A stretch of DNA of 64,000 bases from Akkermansia muciniphila. Its GTDB lineage: Bacteria; Verrucomicrobiota; Verrucomicrobiia; Verrucomicrobiales; Akkermansiaceae. Location: positions 1 through 64,000 of the forward strand of contig CAMCUY010000006.1 in assembly GCA_945879075.1 (NCBI GenBank), in the 5' to 3' direction. A program made the translations under genes and the position numbers. The notes beneath the pieces were generated by a model. That model had not been told where the DNA came from. It did not search any database and saw only the letters and a list, made by a program, of their open reading frames with translations. Below are positions 38,428 to 47,142 of the stretch, piece by piece; the stretch's first letter is position 1; every line of letters starts with the position of its first letter.

Positions 38428-39345
38428 CTAACTTTTCCACGCGAACACCAGCACAAGAAGCGCGACCGGCAAATACAGCAGGGTGAACAGAAACAAGCGC
38501 CGGGCCGAGGTTCGCTCGCCGTCGCGCGAGAATTTCAGCGCCAGTGCCATCATCACCAAGGCCAGCAGCGGCCCGATGATCGTCCACAGCCAGTTGGCGA
38601 AACCCAGCAAACCCGGCAGCAGCGAAAACACCGCGAGCACCAGCGAGAACATCGCGGAGAGCAGCCCGCTCTTACGTCCTGTCAGATCGCCGTTGGACCA
38701 CATCTTGTAATCCGCGGATTCATATTCCGCGCGACACAGCCAGTTGATCGCGATGAAATGCGGGAGCTGCCAGAGAAACAACAACCCAAACAGGAACCAC
38801 GCTTCCCAGCCGATGCCTCCGCCCGCGCCCACCCAGCCGATCACCGGAGGAACCGCTCCGGGAATCGCGCCGACCAGCGTATTGGTCGAACTCACGCGCT
38901 TCAACGGCGTGTAAATGAAAACGTAGATCGCGATCGTCGCCGCCGTGAGATACGCCGCAAGATTCCCGACCTGCACGGCCAGATGAATGATCCCGACCGC
39001 GGACAACACCCAGCCGATGCCGAACGCCACCAGCGGATCCATCCTCCGGGACGGCAGCGGGCGATCCGCCGTGCGCTTCATCCGCGCGTCCAGATCCACT
39101 TCCATCAGCTGGTTGAAAGCCGCCGAGCCGAACGCCGCCGCTGCCGTCCCGAGGATGGTGTGGAGCAGCTTCATCCAGTTCATTTCCACGCCACGGGAAT
39201 ATAACAGGAATCCGAAAAACGTGGTGACGAGCACGAAGAAATTCAGCCGCACCTTCATCAGGACCATCAAATCCTGCCGCAACCTCGGCGGCGAAGGGAT
39301 CGGCTCTTCGGCGGCGGCTTTTTCGTTCGTTGCGGATTCTTCCAT
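38428..39345 (-). CDS. ctaB: Protoheme IX farnesyltransferase (heme O synthase)
   Basis: This 305-residue UbiA-family membrane enzyme farnesylates heme b for heme-copper oxidases. The first Asp-rich motif is in FNQLMEVDLDARMKRTADRP (about residues 98-117) and the second region is in CRAEYESADYKMWSNGD; IYTPLKR also matches the family. Seven to nine hydrophobic helices are visible. Oxidase subunit genes are not in the window. Confidence 0.95.
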   Translation of the reverse strand: MEESATNEKAAAEEPIPSPPRLRQDLMVLMKVRLNFFVLVTTFFGFLLYSRGVEMNWMKLLHTILGTAAAAFGSAAFNQLMEVDLDARMKRTADRPLPSRRMDPLVAFGIGWVLSAVGIIHLAVQVGNLAAYLTAATIAIYVFIYTPLKRVSSTNTLVGAIPGAVPPVIGWVGAGGGIGWEAWFLFGLLFLWQLPHFIAINWLCRAEYESADYKMWSNGDLTGRKSGLLSAMFSLVLAVFSLLPGLLGFANWLWTIIGPLLALVMMALALKFSRDGERTSARRLFLFTLLYLPVALLVLVFAWKS

Positions 39346-39483
39346 AGGCGCTGCGGGATTATGACCACCTTCCCGTGATTTCCAAGCAGTGACTTGCCCG
39401 TACCGCGCTTTCCCGCGTGCAAGCCTCCACTCGACTCTTGGAGAAATCCGGCTACCGTTGCGTCTTCAAACCCATCTGCCCCC

Positions 39484-40647
39484 ATGCGAACTCTCTCCTT
39501 TTCCCTTCTATTCCTGAGCCTTGCCCATGCGGCGGAGGTCCGGTCATGGACCGACATCCAGAACCGCAAGATCGAGGCGGCCCTGCTGCGGGTCGAGGAC
39601 AAGACCGTCATTCTCAAACTCAAGGATGGCCGCGAAGTCCCCTACCCGCTCTCGAAACTCTCCTTGGCCGACTGCAAATACGTCGAGCAATCCCGCGCCC
39701 TGCCCAGCGCGGAGAAGGCCGAACAAGGCCTGAATTTCGGCCTTCCGTGGCCCGAGCGGATCAAGTTCGGTGAAGATCCCGAGGTCGACACGGTGGAGGA
39801 AGACCCGGAGAAAAAGCGCTTCATCTACGAGAGCGCCAATTACCGGTATGTCTGCGACGTGAGACTTTCCAAGTCCGTCGTCAAGGGTTTCGCGGTCCTG
39901 TTCGAGGCCACCCACCTTTATTGCCGCTCGCTGCCTCTGGCGATCAACGGCGGAAAAACCGTGGATGACAAACACCAGATCCTGCTTTTCGAAGAGTTCG
40001 ATGATTACGTGAAAGCCGGCGGCCCGCCTGGCAGCGCCGGCGTTTTCATCGGCGGGAGAGGCGTGGTGATGGTGCCACTAACCAGCCTCGGGGTGAGGCC
40101 GGTGGGCAGTGGTTATATGTTGGACCGGGATAAAAGCAGCAAGACCCTGCCCCACGAGCTCGTCCATCAGCTAACGCCCGAGGCCTATTTCGGAAAGGGC
40201 GCGATGGGTTGGTTCACGGAAGGACTCGCCGAATACGTCGCGGTGACGCCCTACCGATCCGGCGCGTTCAGCGTCCGCGGAAACCAGAAAGACATCTTCG
40301 ACTACGCGACCGGTTTTGGCTCCAAAGACATGGGCGGCCGCGGGCTCGGCACCAAGATCGGGCTGCCCGCCTTGAAGACTTTCATGTTTCAGGACTACAG
40401 CCAGTTCCTCGCACAGCCCCAGCTCAACTACGGCTGTGGACTGCTCATCACCACCTACTTTTTCCACCTGGACGGCGAAGGCGACGGAAAGCGGATCAAG
40501 GCGTTCCTCAAGGCACTGCATGACGGTGTGGTCGGCGAGAAAGCCCTCGATCTGCTATTGGGCGGCCGCGGCTTCGACCAGCTCGAAGAGGACATCATGA
40601 AAGCCTGGGGCCGTAAAGGCGTGGATTTCACCTTCGCGAAGGAATAG
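39484..40647 (+). CDS. Secreted SHD1-domain zinc metalloprotease-like protein
   Basis: This protein of 387 residues starts at 39484 with a signal peptide (LSFSLLFLSLAHA). Residues about 18-68 form an SHD1-like domain (RSWTDIQNRKIEAALLRVED; KDGREVPYPLSKLSLAD), a module shared with planctomycete/verrucomicrobial secreted proteins. Residues about 110-340 form a gluzincin-type peptidase with HELVH at 224-228 and the downstream Glu in WFTEGLAEYVAV. Active-site residues are complete, so it is probably an active surface or periplasmic protease; the substrate is unknown. Confidence 0.8.
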   Translation: MRTLSFSLLFLSLAHAAEVRSWTDIQNRKIEAALLRVEDKTVILKLKDGREVPYPLSKLSLADCKYVEQSRALPSAEKAEQGLNFGLPWPERIKFGEDPEVDTVEEDPEKKRFIYESANYRYVCDVRLSKSVVKGFAVLFEATHLYCRSLPLAINGGKTVDDKHQILLFEEFDDYVKAGGPPGSAGVFIGGRGVVMVPLTSLGVRPVGSGYMLDRDKSSKTLPHELVHQLTPEAYFGKGAMGWFTEGLAEYVAVTPYRSGAFSVRGNQKDIFDYATGFGSKDMGGRGLGTKIGLPALKTFMFQDYSQFLAQPQLNYGCGLLITTYFFHLDGEGDGKRIKAFLKALHDGVVGEKALDLLLGGRGFDQLEEDIMKAWGRKGVDFTFAKE

Positions 40648-40916
40648 GCGGGATCACTCCCCGAAGCGGATTCGCACGCCCATGAGCGCCCAGGCGGCGG
40701 AAATTTCGCCATCCAGTTCTTCAAAATCGCCTCCACCCAGCAGCGGCGCGGGTGATGCTTCGCCCTGGCGACCCGCGTGAAGGTCAACCGCTCGCCAGTC
40801 GTCGCAAGACAATTGGATAGGCCGGGCAAGGGTGAAGCGCCACCCGCAAGACTGGCTGCCACCGTGCCTCGGAGCAAGCCAAGCAAAAGAGCAAAAACCT
40901 GAAAAAAGCGGAACCC

Positions 40917-41066
40917 ATGAAGCATTCCGAGGGCGAAACCCCGATCGGAAGACGGATTCCGGCAAAAGCCGCAAGGAAGAATCCCTTCCGACGGAAGTGG
41001 GCAAGCACGCGGCCCGAGATTTCCAAAGCGAAGGAGCACGGCAAAAAAGACAAGGACGCCGAGTAA
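40917..41066 (+). CDS. Possible small basic protein (49 aa)
   Basis: A 49-codon frame from the ATG at 40917 to TAA at 41064-41066 encodes a highly basic peptide (MKHSEGETPIGRRIPAKAAR, ending KAKEHGKKDKDAE). A strong terminator follows 31 bp later in the same orientation, which is why a plus-strand transcript is likely in this roughly 500-bp gap between the SHD1 and HupE genes. No homologue is recognised and no clear ribosome-binding site is seen. The transcript could instead be a non-coding RNA. The rest of the gap (40648-40916) shows nothing else that I can name. Confidence 0.35.
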   Translation: MKHSEGETPIGRRIPAKAARKNPFRRKWASTRPEISKAKEHGKKDKDAE

Positions 41067-41097
41067 TCCGGCTTGGCACACTTGCTGGAATTCCATC

Positions 41098-41131
41098 ATC
41101 CGCGGTTCAATGCGTGAACCGCGGATTTTTT
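41098..41131 (+). terminator. Strong hairpin terminator
   Basis: A perfect 12-bp stem ATCCGCGGTTCA / TGAACCGCGGAT with a 5-nt loop is followed by a run of T. It is oriented to end a plus-strand transcript from the preceding gap; on the minus strand it could also stop read-through of the HupE-like gene. Confidence 0.88.
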
Positions 41132-41155
41132 CATTTTCACGACCGTTGCAACGCC

Positions 41156-42247
41156 TCAGCCGATGCGTTGCAACAGCCAGAACCCGCCGGTCCCGGCGAT
41201 GGCGAGGCAACCCGCGATGCGCGCCCGGCGGTAGGCCGGCGTTCCGTGCCAGCCGGCCGTCAGGCACCAAGCCACGGCTAACAGGATCACCTGCGCGGCT
41301 TCCACGCCGAGGTTCGCGCAGAGCAGGGCCGGCAGGAAATCGGGGCCGGGCTTGATCCAGACGGCAAGTGCTCCGGCGAAGCCGAGACCGTGGATGAGGC
41401 CGAATCCGAACACGATGCCGAGGCGCGCCGCGCCCGTGGACTTTCCGGCGGGCCGGAGGTTTTCCAGCGCCACCACCAATACGCTCAGCGCGATGACTGG
41501 CTCCACCCAGTTTCCCGGAACCCGCACGAGTCCGGCGGCGGCGAGGCCCAGCGTCAGCGTGTGCGCCAGCGTAAAAGCCAGCGATTGCGAAAGCAGCGGC
41601 CGCCATGCCCGGCGATAGAAAAACAAGCCCATCACGAACAGCACGTGATCCATTCCCAACGGTAAGACGTGCAGGAATCCCTGGCGGAACGATTCGGCCC
41701 ACGGCGCGCGCCCGGCCACCACGTTTTCCGCCGCCGGCAAGGACTGGGATTGCCCCGGAGCGAGCGTGAGATAGCCACCTTGTTTTCCCGGCAGCTTCAA
41801 AACCAACGTCGGCCGCACGCCATCCCGCCATGCGATTTCCGAGCCGCTTGCCAAGGGTTCCCGCCCGGTGATCTTCATCCGGAAATAAGCGCCGTCGTTG
41901 AGCAGCTCGACGAATTCCGGCGGACTCTTGGCGAAGTCGATGAAGTCCACCCGCCATTCCTCGGGCTTGCCGCCGGATCTGACTTCCAGACATTCGCGCA
42001 AATACCGCTCCGCCTCCAGCCGCAGGGGAGCCCATCCGGCCTCGCCGATTTCCAGCAGCCAGGCGCGCTGCGGTGCCGGAGCTTGAGCGTCACCCCGCGA
42101 CTCGGGGATGGCGTAGCCGGCGTCGAACAGCACTTCCATTTCCCACGGCCGGCCGACTTTCCATTCGGCGGAGATCTGGGTGACCACGTGGCCGCACGCG
42201 GAAACCGCGAGGACCAGCCAGAGAAAAAGAATCCGCCAGTTTGCCAT
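41156..42247 (-). CDS. HupE/UreJ_2-type membrane protein
   Basis: This 363-residue protein has a signal-like N-terminus (FLWLVLAVSACGHVV). The extracytoplasmic N-terminal half (to about 180) is of unknown fold. The C-terminal half (about 185-360) is the HupE/UreJ_2 domain with six helices and the histidine motifs FLHVLPLGMDHVLFVMGLFF, HTLTLG and FGFGLIHGLGFAGAL. These His/Asp residues suggest metal (nickel or cobalt) transport, but no hydrogenase or urease gene is near. It is the last gene of the apparent dnaA-dnaN-HupE run (18 bp after dnaN). Confidence 0.82.
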   Translation of the reverse strand: MANWRILFLWLVLAVSACGHVVTQISAEWKVGRPWEMEVLFDAGYAIPESRGDAQAPAPQRAWLLEIGEAGWAPLRLEAERYLRECLEVRSGGKPEEWRVDFIDFAKSPPEFVELLNDGAYFRMKITGREPLASGSEIAWRDGVRPTLVLKLPGKQGGYLTLAPGQSQSLPAAENVVAGRAPWAESFRQGFLHVLPLGMDHVLFVMGLFFYRRAWRPLLSQSLAFTLAHTLTLGLAAAGLVRVPGNWVEPVIALSVLVVALENLRPAGKSTGAARLGIVFGFGLIHGLGFAGALAVWIKPGPDFLPALLCANLGVEAAQVILLAVAWCLTAGWHGTPAYRRARIAGCLAIAGTGGFWLLQRIG

Positions 42248-42265
42248 TTCGGCACTCCATCAACC

Positions 42266-43363
42266 TCAGTTCGTCACGCGCATCGGCATGAGCACGTAGA
42301 GGAAGGAGCCTTCGATGCGCAGGACGCCGGGGCTCATTTCGTCGATGAGGTCGAGGTAAACGTCGTCGGTGTCCAAGGCGCGAAGCGGGGCTTGGAGGAA
42401 CTCGGGGTTGAAGGCGATCTGCATCGGCGGTCCTTGATAGATCACATCCATCGATTCCTGGGCCTCACCGACGTCCGGCGAGTTGGCGGTCACTTCGATG
42501 TGGTTCTCGCTGAAGACGAGTTTCACCGAATTCGACTTGTCCGAGGAGAGCAGCGAAACGCGGCGGACGGTTTCGAGCAGCGCCTCGCGGCCGATGACGA
42601 CGCGCTCGTTGCTATCGCCGGGGATGACTTGGCGGTAGTTCGGATAGTTGCCCTCGATCAGCTTGCTGGCCAGCAGGCTGTCGCCGATGGCGAAGGAAAT
42701 CTGGCTGTCGCTGAGCTTGACGATGACCTCGCCGGCGTCGCCGAGGAGGCGCTGGAGTTCCTGCACGGCCTTGGTCGGGATGATGACGTCGGTCTCGTGG
42801 GAAGCGGGGAATTCGAGGTCGGCATCGACCATCGCGAGGCGGCGGCCGTCGGTGGCGACGAGGGTCATTTTGCCGTCGCGGAACGAGGCGAAAATGCCGT
42901 TGAGCACGTAGCGGGTCTCGTCGGTGGAGATGGCGTAGGAGGTTTTCTTGAGGCCGTCGCGGAGGGTGGCTTGCGGGATTTTGAAAACCTTGGCTCCCTC
43001 GAAATCAGGCAGTGGCGGGAACTCCGCTTCGCCGAGGCCGATGATTTTGAAGAACGACGGTCCGCTGCGGATGGACGCGTGGTTTTTCGCATCGACGGAG
43101 ACTTCCACCTCGCTGGAGGGAAGCTCGCGGATGATGCTCACGAGGCGCTTGGCTGGCAGAGTGGTGGCTCCTTCTTTCTCGATCTGGGCTTCCACCGAGC
43201 CGGTGATTCCGACGTCGAGGTCGGTCGTGGTGAACTGGATGCGGCCGTCTTTGGCCACCAGCAGCACGTTGGAAAGAATCGGCAGAGTGGTGCGCGAGCT
43301 GACCACGTGTTGGACTTTTTGCAGGCCGTCGAGAAAGGCTTCCTTGGAGATGCGGAACTTCAT
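42266..43363 (-). CDS. dnaN: DNA polymerase III beta sliding clamp
   Basis: This 365-residue protein has the three repeated clamp domains. Family features are the start MKFRISKEAFLDGLQKVQHV, LPILSNVLLVAKDG, YVLNGIFASFRDGKMTLVATDGRRLA across domain 2, and the C-terminal ending FLYVLMPMRVTN (variant of LMPMRL). It lies 90 bp downstream of dnaA, the classical arrangement. A 587-codon open frame on the opposite strand is a shadow. Confidence 0.98.
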   Translation of the reverse strand: MKFRISKEAFLDGLQKVQHVVSSRTTLPILSNVLLVAKDGRIQFTTTDLDVGITGSVEAQIEKEGATTLPAKRLVSIIRELPSSEVEVSVDAKNHASIRSGPSFFKIIGLGEAEFPPLPDFEGAKVFKIPQATLRDGLKKTSYAISTDETRYVLNGIFASFRDGKMTLVATDGRRLAMVDADLEFPASHETDVIIPTKAVQELQRLLGDAGEVIVKLSDSQISFAIGDSLLASKLIEGNYPNYRQVIPGDSNERVVIGREALLETVRRVSLLSSDKSNSVKLVFSENHIEVTANSPDVGEAQESMDVIYQGPPMQIAFNPEFLQAPLRALDTDDVYLDLIDEMSPGVLRIEGSFLYVLMPMRVTN

Positions 43364-43453
43364 AAATTAAAAACTGGGGAGTGGTTGCCCCGCAGTCTCT
43401 GTTTTAGCCGCCCCTTGGCAAGACTTCTGTGAATATTCCCGAAAGTCTGAGCT

Positions 43454-44887
43454 TCAACGGCGGAGTTGGGACTCGATGCGGGCGATGCTTTCCTTCAACC
43501 CCGGCTCGCCATCGACCAGCCCGGCCACCTTCTTGCAGGCGTGGATGACGGTCCCGTGGTCGCGCCCGCCGAAGGCCTCGCCGATTTCCATCAGCGAGCC
43601 CTTGGTCAGCGAGCGGCTCAAATACATGGCCACTTGGCGAGGAAACGCGATGCTGGCGGGGCGGCGGCGGCTGGTCATGTCGGCCAGACGGACGTCGAAA
43701 TGTTCGGCGACGGCCTTTTGGATGGCGTCGATGCTGACCTGGCGGCTGGCTTCCTCGCGGATGAGGTCGCGCAGCAGGTGCTCGACTTTCTCCACGGTCA
43801 CGCTTTCGCCGGCGAGCGAGGCGTAGGTGGCGACGCGCATCAGCGCGCCTTCGAGGCGGCGCACGTTGGTGCGGATTTTCTCGGCCAGGAAACGCAGGAC
43901 CGACTCGTCCACGCGGACTTTCCAGTCGATGGATTTCTTTTTGAGAATGGCCATCCGCGTCTCCATTTGCGGCGGCTGCATCTCGACGGTGAGACCGCAC
44001 TCGAAGCGGGAAATCAGGCGCGGCTCGAGGCTCTTGATCTCGCAGGCCGGGCGGTCGCAGGTGAGGACGACTTGGTTGCGGCCGTCGAGCAGGGTGTTGA
44101 AAGTGTGGAAAAACTCCTCCTGCGAGCGCTCCTTGCCGGCGAGGAATTGGACGTCGTCGATGAGCAGGACATCCGAGCTGCGGTAGCGGCGGCGGAATTT
44201 CTCGATGTCGCCGCGGCGGATGGCGTCGATGAACTCGTTGGTGAATTTCTCGCAGGTCAGATAGATCACCCGCGAGCCGGGCTGGCGGCGGAGCAGTTCC
44301 TGGCCGATCGCCTGCATCAGGTGGGTTTTCCCGAGGCCCGGGCCGCCATAGATGAAGAGCGGGTTGTAGCCGACGCCGGATTTTTTCGCGACCGCCTCGC
44401 AGGCGGCGTGGGCAAACTGACTGTTCGCGCCGACGACGAAACTGGCGAAGGTGTGAGCCGGATTGAGGCCGGCCGCCTTGATGCGCTTGTCGAGCGCCTC
44501 GCCTTCAAGCGCGGCGGCCTTGGTCGGGCGGACGGGTGACGACAAATACTTCGGATGGCCGGTTTCCAAATCGTCAGGGCTGGCGAGATTCTCGCCGACG
44601 ACGACCCGGACTTCCCGGACTTCGTCGAAAATTCCGGTGACCGCCATCGTCAGCTCGGGCAGGTAGTTTGTCTCGATCCAAACCTGATGGATTTCTCCGG
44701 GCACGGCGATCGAGGCGACGTCGTCCTCCACGCCTAACCACCGTGCGGCGCGGAACCAGCGCTGGAAGGCGTCGTGGCTGACCATTACCCGCAAGGCGTC
44801 GCAGACTTCATGCCACCCTCCGTTTTCCGAAGAGATCTTTTCCAAACTCGCCGCCATCTCCTCAATTACCACTTCCTCAGTTTCCAT
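43454..44887 (-). CDS. dnaA: Chromosomal replication initiator DnaA
   Basis: This 477-residue protein has all four DnaA domains. Domain I is at about 1-100. The AAA+ domain begins near YNPLFIYGGPGLGKTHLMQA (Walker A) and includes Walker B LLIDDVQFLAGKERSQEEFF. The C-terminal DNA-binding domain IV has the DnaA signature GGRDHGTVIHACKKV and a basic loop MTSRRRPASIAFPRQVAMY. It heads the dnaA-dnaN cluster, and the non-coding region upstream is the natural place for an origin. Confidence 0.98.
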   Translation of the reverse strand: METEEVVIEEMAASLEKISSENGGWHEVCDALRVMVSHDAFQRWFRAARWLGVEDDVASIAVPGEIHQVWIETNYLPELTMAVTGIFDEVREVRVVVGENLASPDDLETGHPKYLSSPVRPTKAAALEGEALDKRIKAAGLNPAHTFASFVVGANSQFAHAACEAVAKKSGVGYNPLFIYGGPGLGKTHLMQAIGQELLRRQPGSRVIYLTCEKFTNEFIDAIRRGDIEKFRRRYRSSDVLLIDDVQFLAGKERSQEEFFHTFNTLLDGRNQVVLTCDRPACEIKSLEPRLISRFECGLTVEMQPPQMETRMAILKKKSIDWKVRVDESVLRFLAEKIRTNVRRLEGALMRVATYASLAGESVTVEKVEHLLRDLIREEASRQVSIDAIQKAVAEHFDVRLADMTSRRRPASIAFPRQVAMYLSRSLTKGSLMEIGEAFGGRDHGTVIHACKKVAGLVDGEPGLKESIARIESQLRR

Positions 44888-45207
44888 TATTAACGGGTCT
44901 TTTTAAAAATCATCAGGGGTCTCGGGATGCGCGGTCCAGAGTGGCGCGGCGCGGCGAGAGGCAAAAGATGCGCGGCTGAATTCGTATCGGGAAATTTTTT
45001 TTAGGCCATCTAACTAATGCTCGCGACGGGCCCTATTCCACAAGGGTTCCACAGATCATTTTTTTAAAAACTTAACCCCGGATTTGCTTAGGATTCCCGA
45101 AGCATGCAGCCCGGCATTTCTAGCGGATCTACGCAACCGCATGAAATCAAGGCACTCGCAGCGCTCCAGTTCTGTTACGATTTCGTCATCGTCCGTCGCC
45201 GGACGAT
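44888..45207. other. Intergenic region upstream of dnaA, weak oriC candidate
   Basis: A 320-bp non-coding stretch. It contains two near-adjacent TTCCACA-type boxes, TATTCCACA (45034-45042) and GGTTCCACA (45045-45053); against TTATCCACA they match 7 and 6 of 9 positions. They are followed by an AT-rich segment (about 45057-45075), and a second AT tract lies at 44993-45002. The boxes are degenerate and few, so an origin is only possible, not shown. No gene is seen. Confidence 0.35.
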
Positions 45208-46866
45208 TCAGTGTATTCCACGTCCGCCAGCGTGAGCCATGGGACTCTTGAAACAGAGAGCGACGGCGACAGTCGCCAAGGTTCCGGCCATGATGCGCCA
45301 GGGGAATTCAATCACCGGCATCCACGCGAAATTTTTGTAGAGCGGGCCGCCGGAGACCATCTTCCAGACGTCGTTGGGCAGATTGCTGAGAAAGGCGACG
45401 ACGACGATCCCCGCAGCCATCGCGATCAGGTTGCCGGTCTCGCTGCCGCGCGATTTCGTAAACAGTGCGACCATGAAGATTCCGAGCAGCGAGCCGTAGG
45501 TGTAGCCGAAGCTTCCGAGGATGATCCCGATGATGCTCAGGCCGGGGTTGTGCGCCTTGACGAAGGCGGTCGCCAGTCCCACTAAAATGAGCACCAGCGC
45601 GAAGCCCACGGTGCTGAGCTTGATGATGCGCACCCGCGCGCGGTCGTCATCCGGCGTTTTGAACCAGCGGAAATGGAAGTCGCGTGAATAACTGGTGGCC
45701 AGCGAATTCATCGCCGTGCCCAGCGAGCCCATGGTGGTCGCCAAGACGCCCGCGATGACCAGTCCGCGGAGGCCGCCGGGCATCACATCGACGACGAAAT
45801 AGGGGAAAACCCGCGTGTTATCGGGCTTGCCCGCCGCCATCGGCAGCGCCGGGTCGTTGACCACGTGGCCGTAGTAAACGGAGAGCAGGATGCCAATGGT
45901 TAGAACGGCGTAAGTCACCGGGATGTCGGCCAGCCCGGAGAGGATGGTGGCCACCGCGCTCTGGCGTTTGTTTTTAGCGGTGAGCATGCGTTGCACCATG
46001 TCTTGGTCGGTGCCGTGGGTGGCCAGCGTGACGAACAGCGAGCCGAACAGCGCGGCCCAGACGGTGAACTCGCTTTCCAGCACGCTCTTGATGGCGCCCC
46101 AACTGGAGCCGTAGTTTTTCACGAATTCCGGGTCCGCCGGGACATCGCCTTGCCATTCCCAGAGTTTCAAATCGTGCGGGCCGGTGAGGTGGCTTTTCGC
46201 GCCCTCCCAGCCGCCGGGGATGTGCCCCAGCAGATACCAGACCGAGAACCCGAGCGCGCCGAAGAGCACCGCGATTTGCAACACATCCGTCCAGATCACC
46301 GCCTTGATTCCGCCGACCGCCGTGTAGGCCGCCGTGAGAATGGTGATGAGAACCAGCGCGCCGCCGGTGGCCCAGAATTGTTCCCAGGTGCCGAGCGGCC
46401 GCTCCGGATTGAGCTGGTTCCAAATCACGATCATCAGCAGCGTCGGCACCCACAGCCGGGAGCCGCTGGCCAGCGAGCGGGTCACCAGGAAAATCACACT
46501 CGCCACGCTGCGGGTGCGCGGGCCGAAACGGATTTCCAGAAACTCATAAATGCTCACCACGTTGTGTTTGTAAAACGCCGGGATGAACACCGCGCTCACC
46601 ACCAGCCTCGCCAGCAAATAGCCGACCATCAGCTGCGCATACGTGTAATTCCGCAGCCGGAATCCCTCGCCCGGCGTGCCGAAAAACGTCCCCGCGCTGA
46701 TCTCGGACGCGAGAATGGACGCCAGCACCGCCCACCACGGGATCGACCGGCCGCCGAGCGCGAAATCCGAGACGTTTCCGCTCCGGCGGCTGAAATGCCA
46801 GCCGATGCCGATGATGATGGCGAAATAAATTCCAACGATGAGCAGATCCAACCACAAAGCCGACAT
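45208..46866 (-). CDS. Sodium/solute symporter (SSS family)
   Basis: This protein of about 552 residues starts at 46866 (MSALWLDLLIVGIYFAIIIG); an in-frame ATG three codons upstream is an alternative. It has about 13-14 membrane helices. Family motifs include SDFALGGRSIPWWAVLASIL, ASEISAGTFFGTPGEGF and HGTDQDMVQRMLTAKNKRQS, the last typical of the sugar/sialate-type SSS members (SglT-like). The substrate may be a sugar or organic acid. It is divergent from the tRNA-His/rnc region. Confidence 0.9.
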   Translation of the reverse strand: MSALWLDLLIVGIYFAIIIGIGWHFSRRSGNVSDFALGGRSIPWWAVLASILASEISAGTFFGTPGEGFRLRNYTYAQLMVGYLLARLVVSAVFIPAFYKHNVVSIYEFLEIRFGPRTRSVASVIFLVTRSLASGSRLWVPTLLMIVIWNQLNPERPLGTWEQFWATGGALVLITILTAAYTAVGGIKAVIWTDVLQIAVLFGALGFSVWYLLGHIPGGWEGAKSHLTGPHDLKLWEWQGDVPADPEFVKNYGSSWGAIKSVLESEFTVWAALFGSLFVTLATHGTDQDMVQRMLTAKNKRQSAVATILSGLADIPVTYAVLTIGILLSVYYGHVVNDPALPMAAGKPDNTRVFPYFVVDVMPGGLRGLVIAGVLATTMGSLGTAMNSLATSYSRDFHFRWFKTPDDDRARVRIIKLSTVGFALVLILVGLATAFVKAHNPGLSIIGIILGSFGYTYGSLLGIFMVALFTKSRGSETGNLIAMAAGIVVVAFLSNLPNDVWKMVSGGPLYKNFAWMPVIEFPWRIMAGTLATVAVALCFKSPMAHAGGRGIH

Positions 46867-47001
46867 GCGCCGCATGCTAGGGGGGCGGTCCGCCGATCCA
46901 AGCCCCAAGTTTCGCCGTCATTTTTCGGTGCCCCGGCGCCGGGTGATTTTTCCCTTCCCAAACCGGAAGTCATGGATTACCCATTCCGCCCCGCCTGAAA
47001 T

Positions 47002-47078
47002 GGTGGTCGTAGCTCAGTTGGTAGAGCCCCGGATTGTGATTCCGGTTGTCGCGGGTTCGAGTCCCGTCGATCACCCCA
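47002..47078 (+). tRNA. tRNA-His (anticodon GTG)
   Basis: Acceptor GTGGTCG pairs with CGATCAC, with the extra G-1 (47002) opposite the discriminator C that marks tRNA-His. D-stem GCTC/GAGC, anticodon stem CCGGA/TCCGG with loop TTGTGAT (anticodon GTG), T-arm GCGGG-TTCGAGT-CCCGT, encoded CCA. Confidence 0.96.
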
Positions 47079-47142
47079 TCTTTCCCATCGGAATTTCAAG
47101 TGAGGTTCGGAAGGGAGAGGAGGAAACGTAGGAAAACGATCG

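Noticed and set aside
40826-40900. Possible cobalamin riboswitch (a CCCGCAAGACTGG-like stretch)
   Set aside because: The rest of the B12-box architecture is missing, and no B12-related gene lies downstream on the plus strand.
40654-41079. 141-codon minus-strand frame in the gap after the SHD1 protease
   Set aside because: The last 45 residues look faintly protein-like, but the N-terminal part is Arg/Ser/Cys-rich, there is no family match by eye, and the terminator orientation favours the plus strand. A decayed gene fragment cannot be excluded.
40455-42035. 526-codon minus-strand frame through the 40.6-41.1 kb gap
   Set aside because: It overlaps the real protease gene on the plus strand and the HupE-like gene in another frame; arginine-rich composition indicates a shadow.
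41669-43432. 587-codon open frame antisense to dnaN and the HupE-like gene
   Set aside because: It crosses two conserved genes on the other strand and has no recognisable motif.
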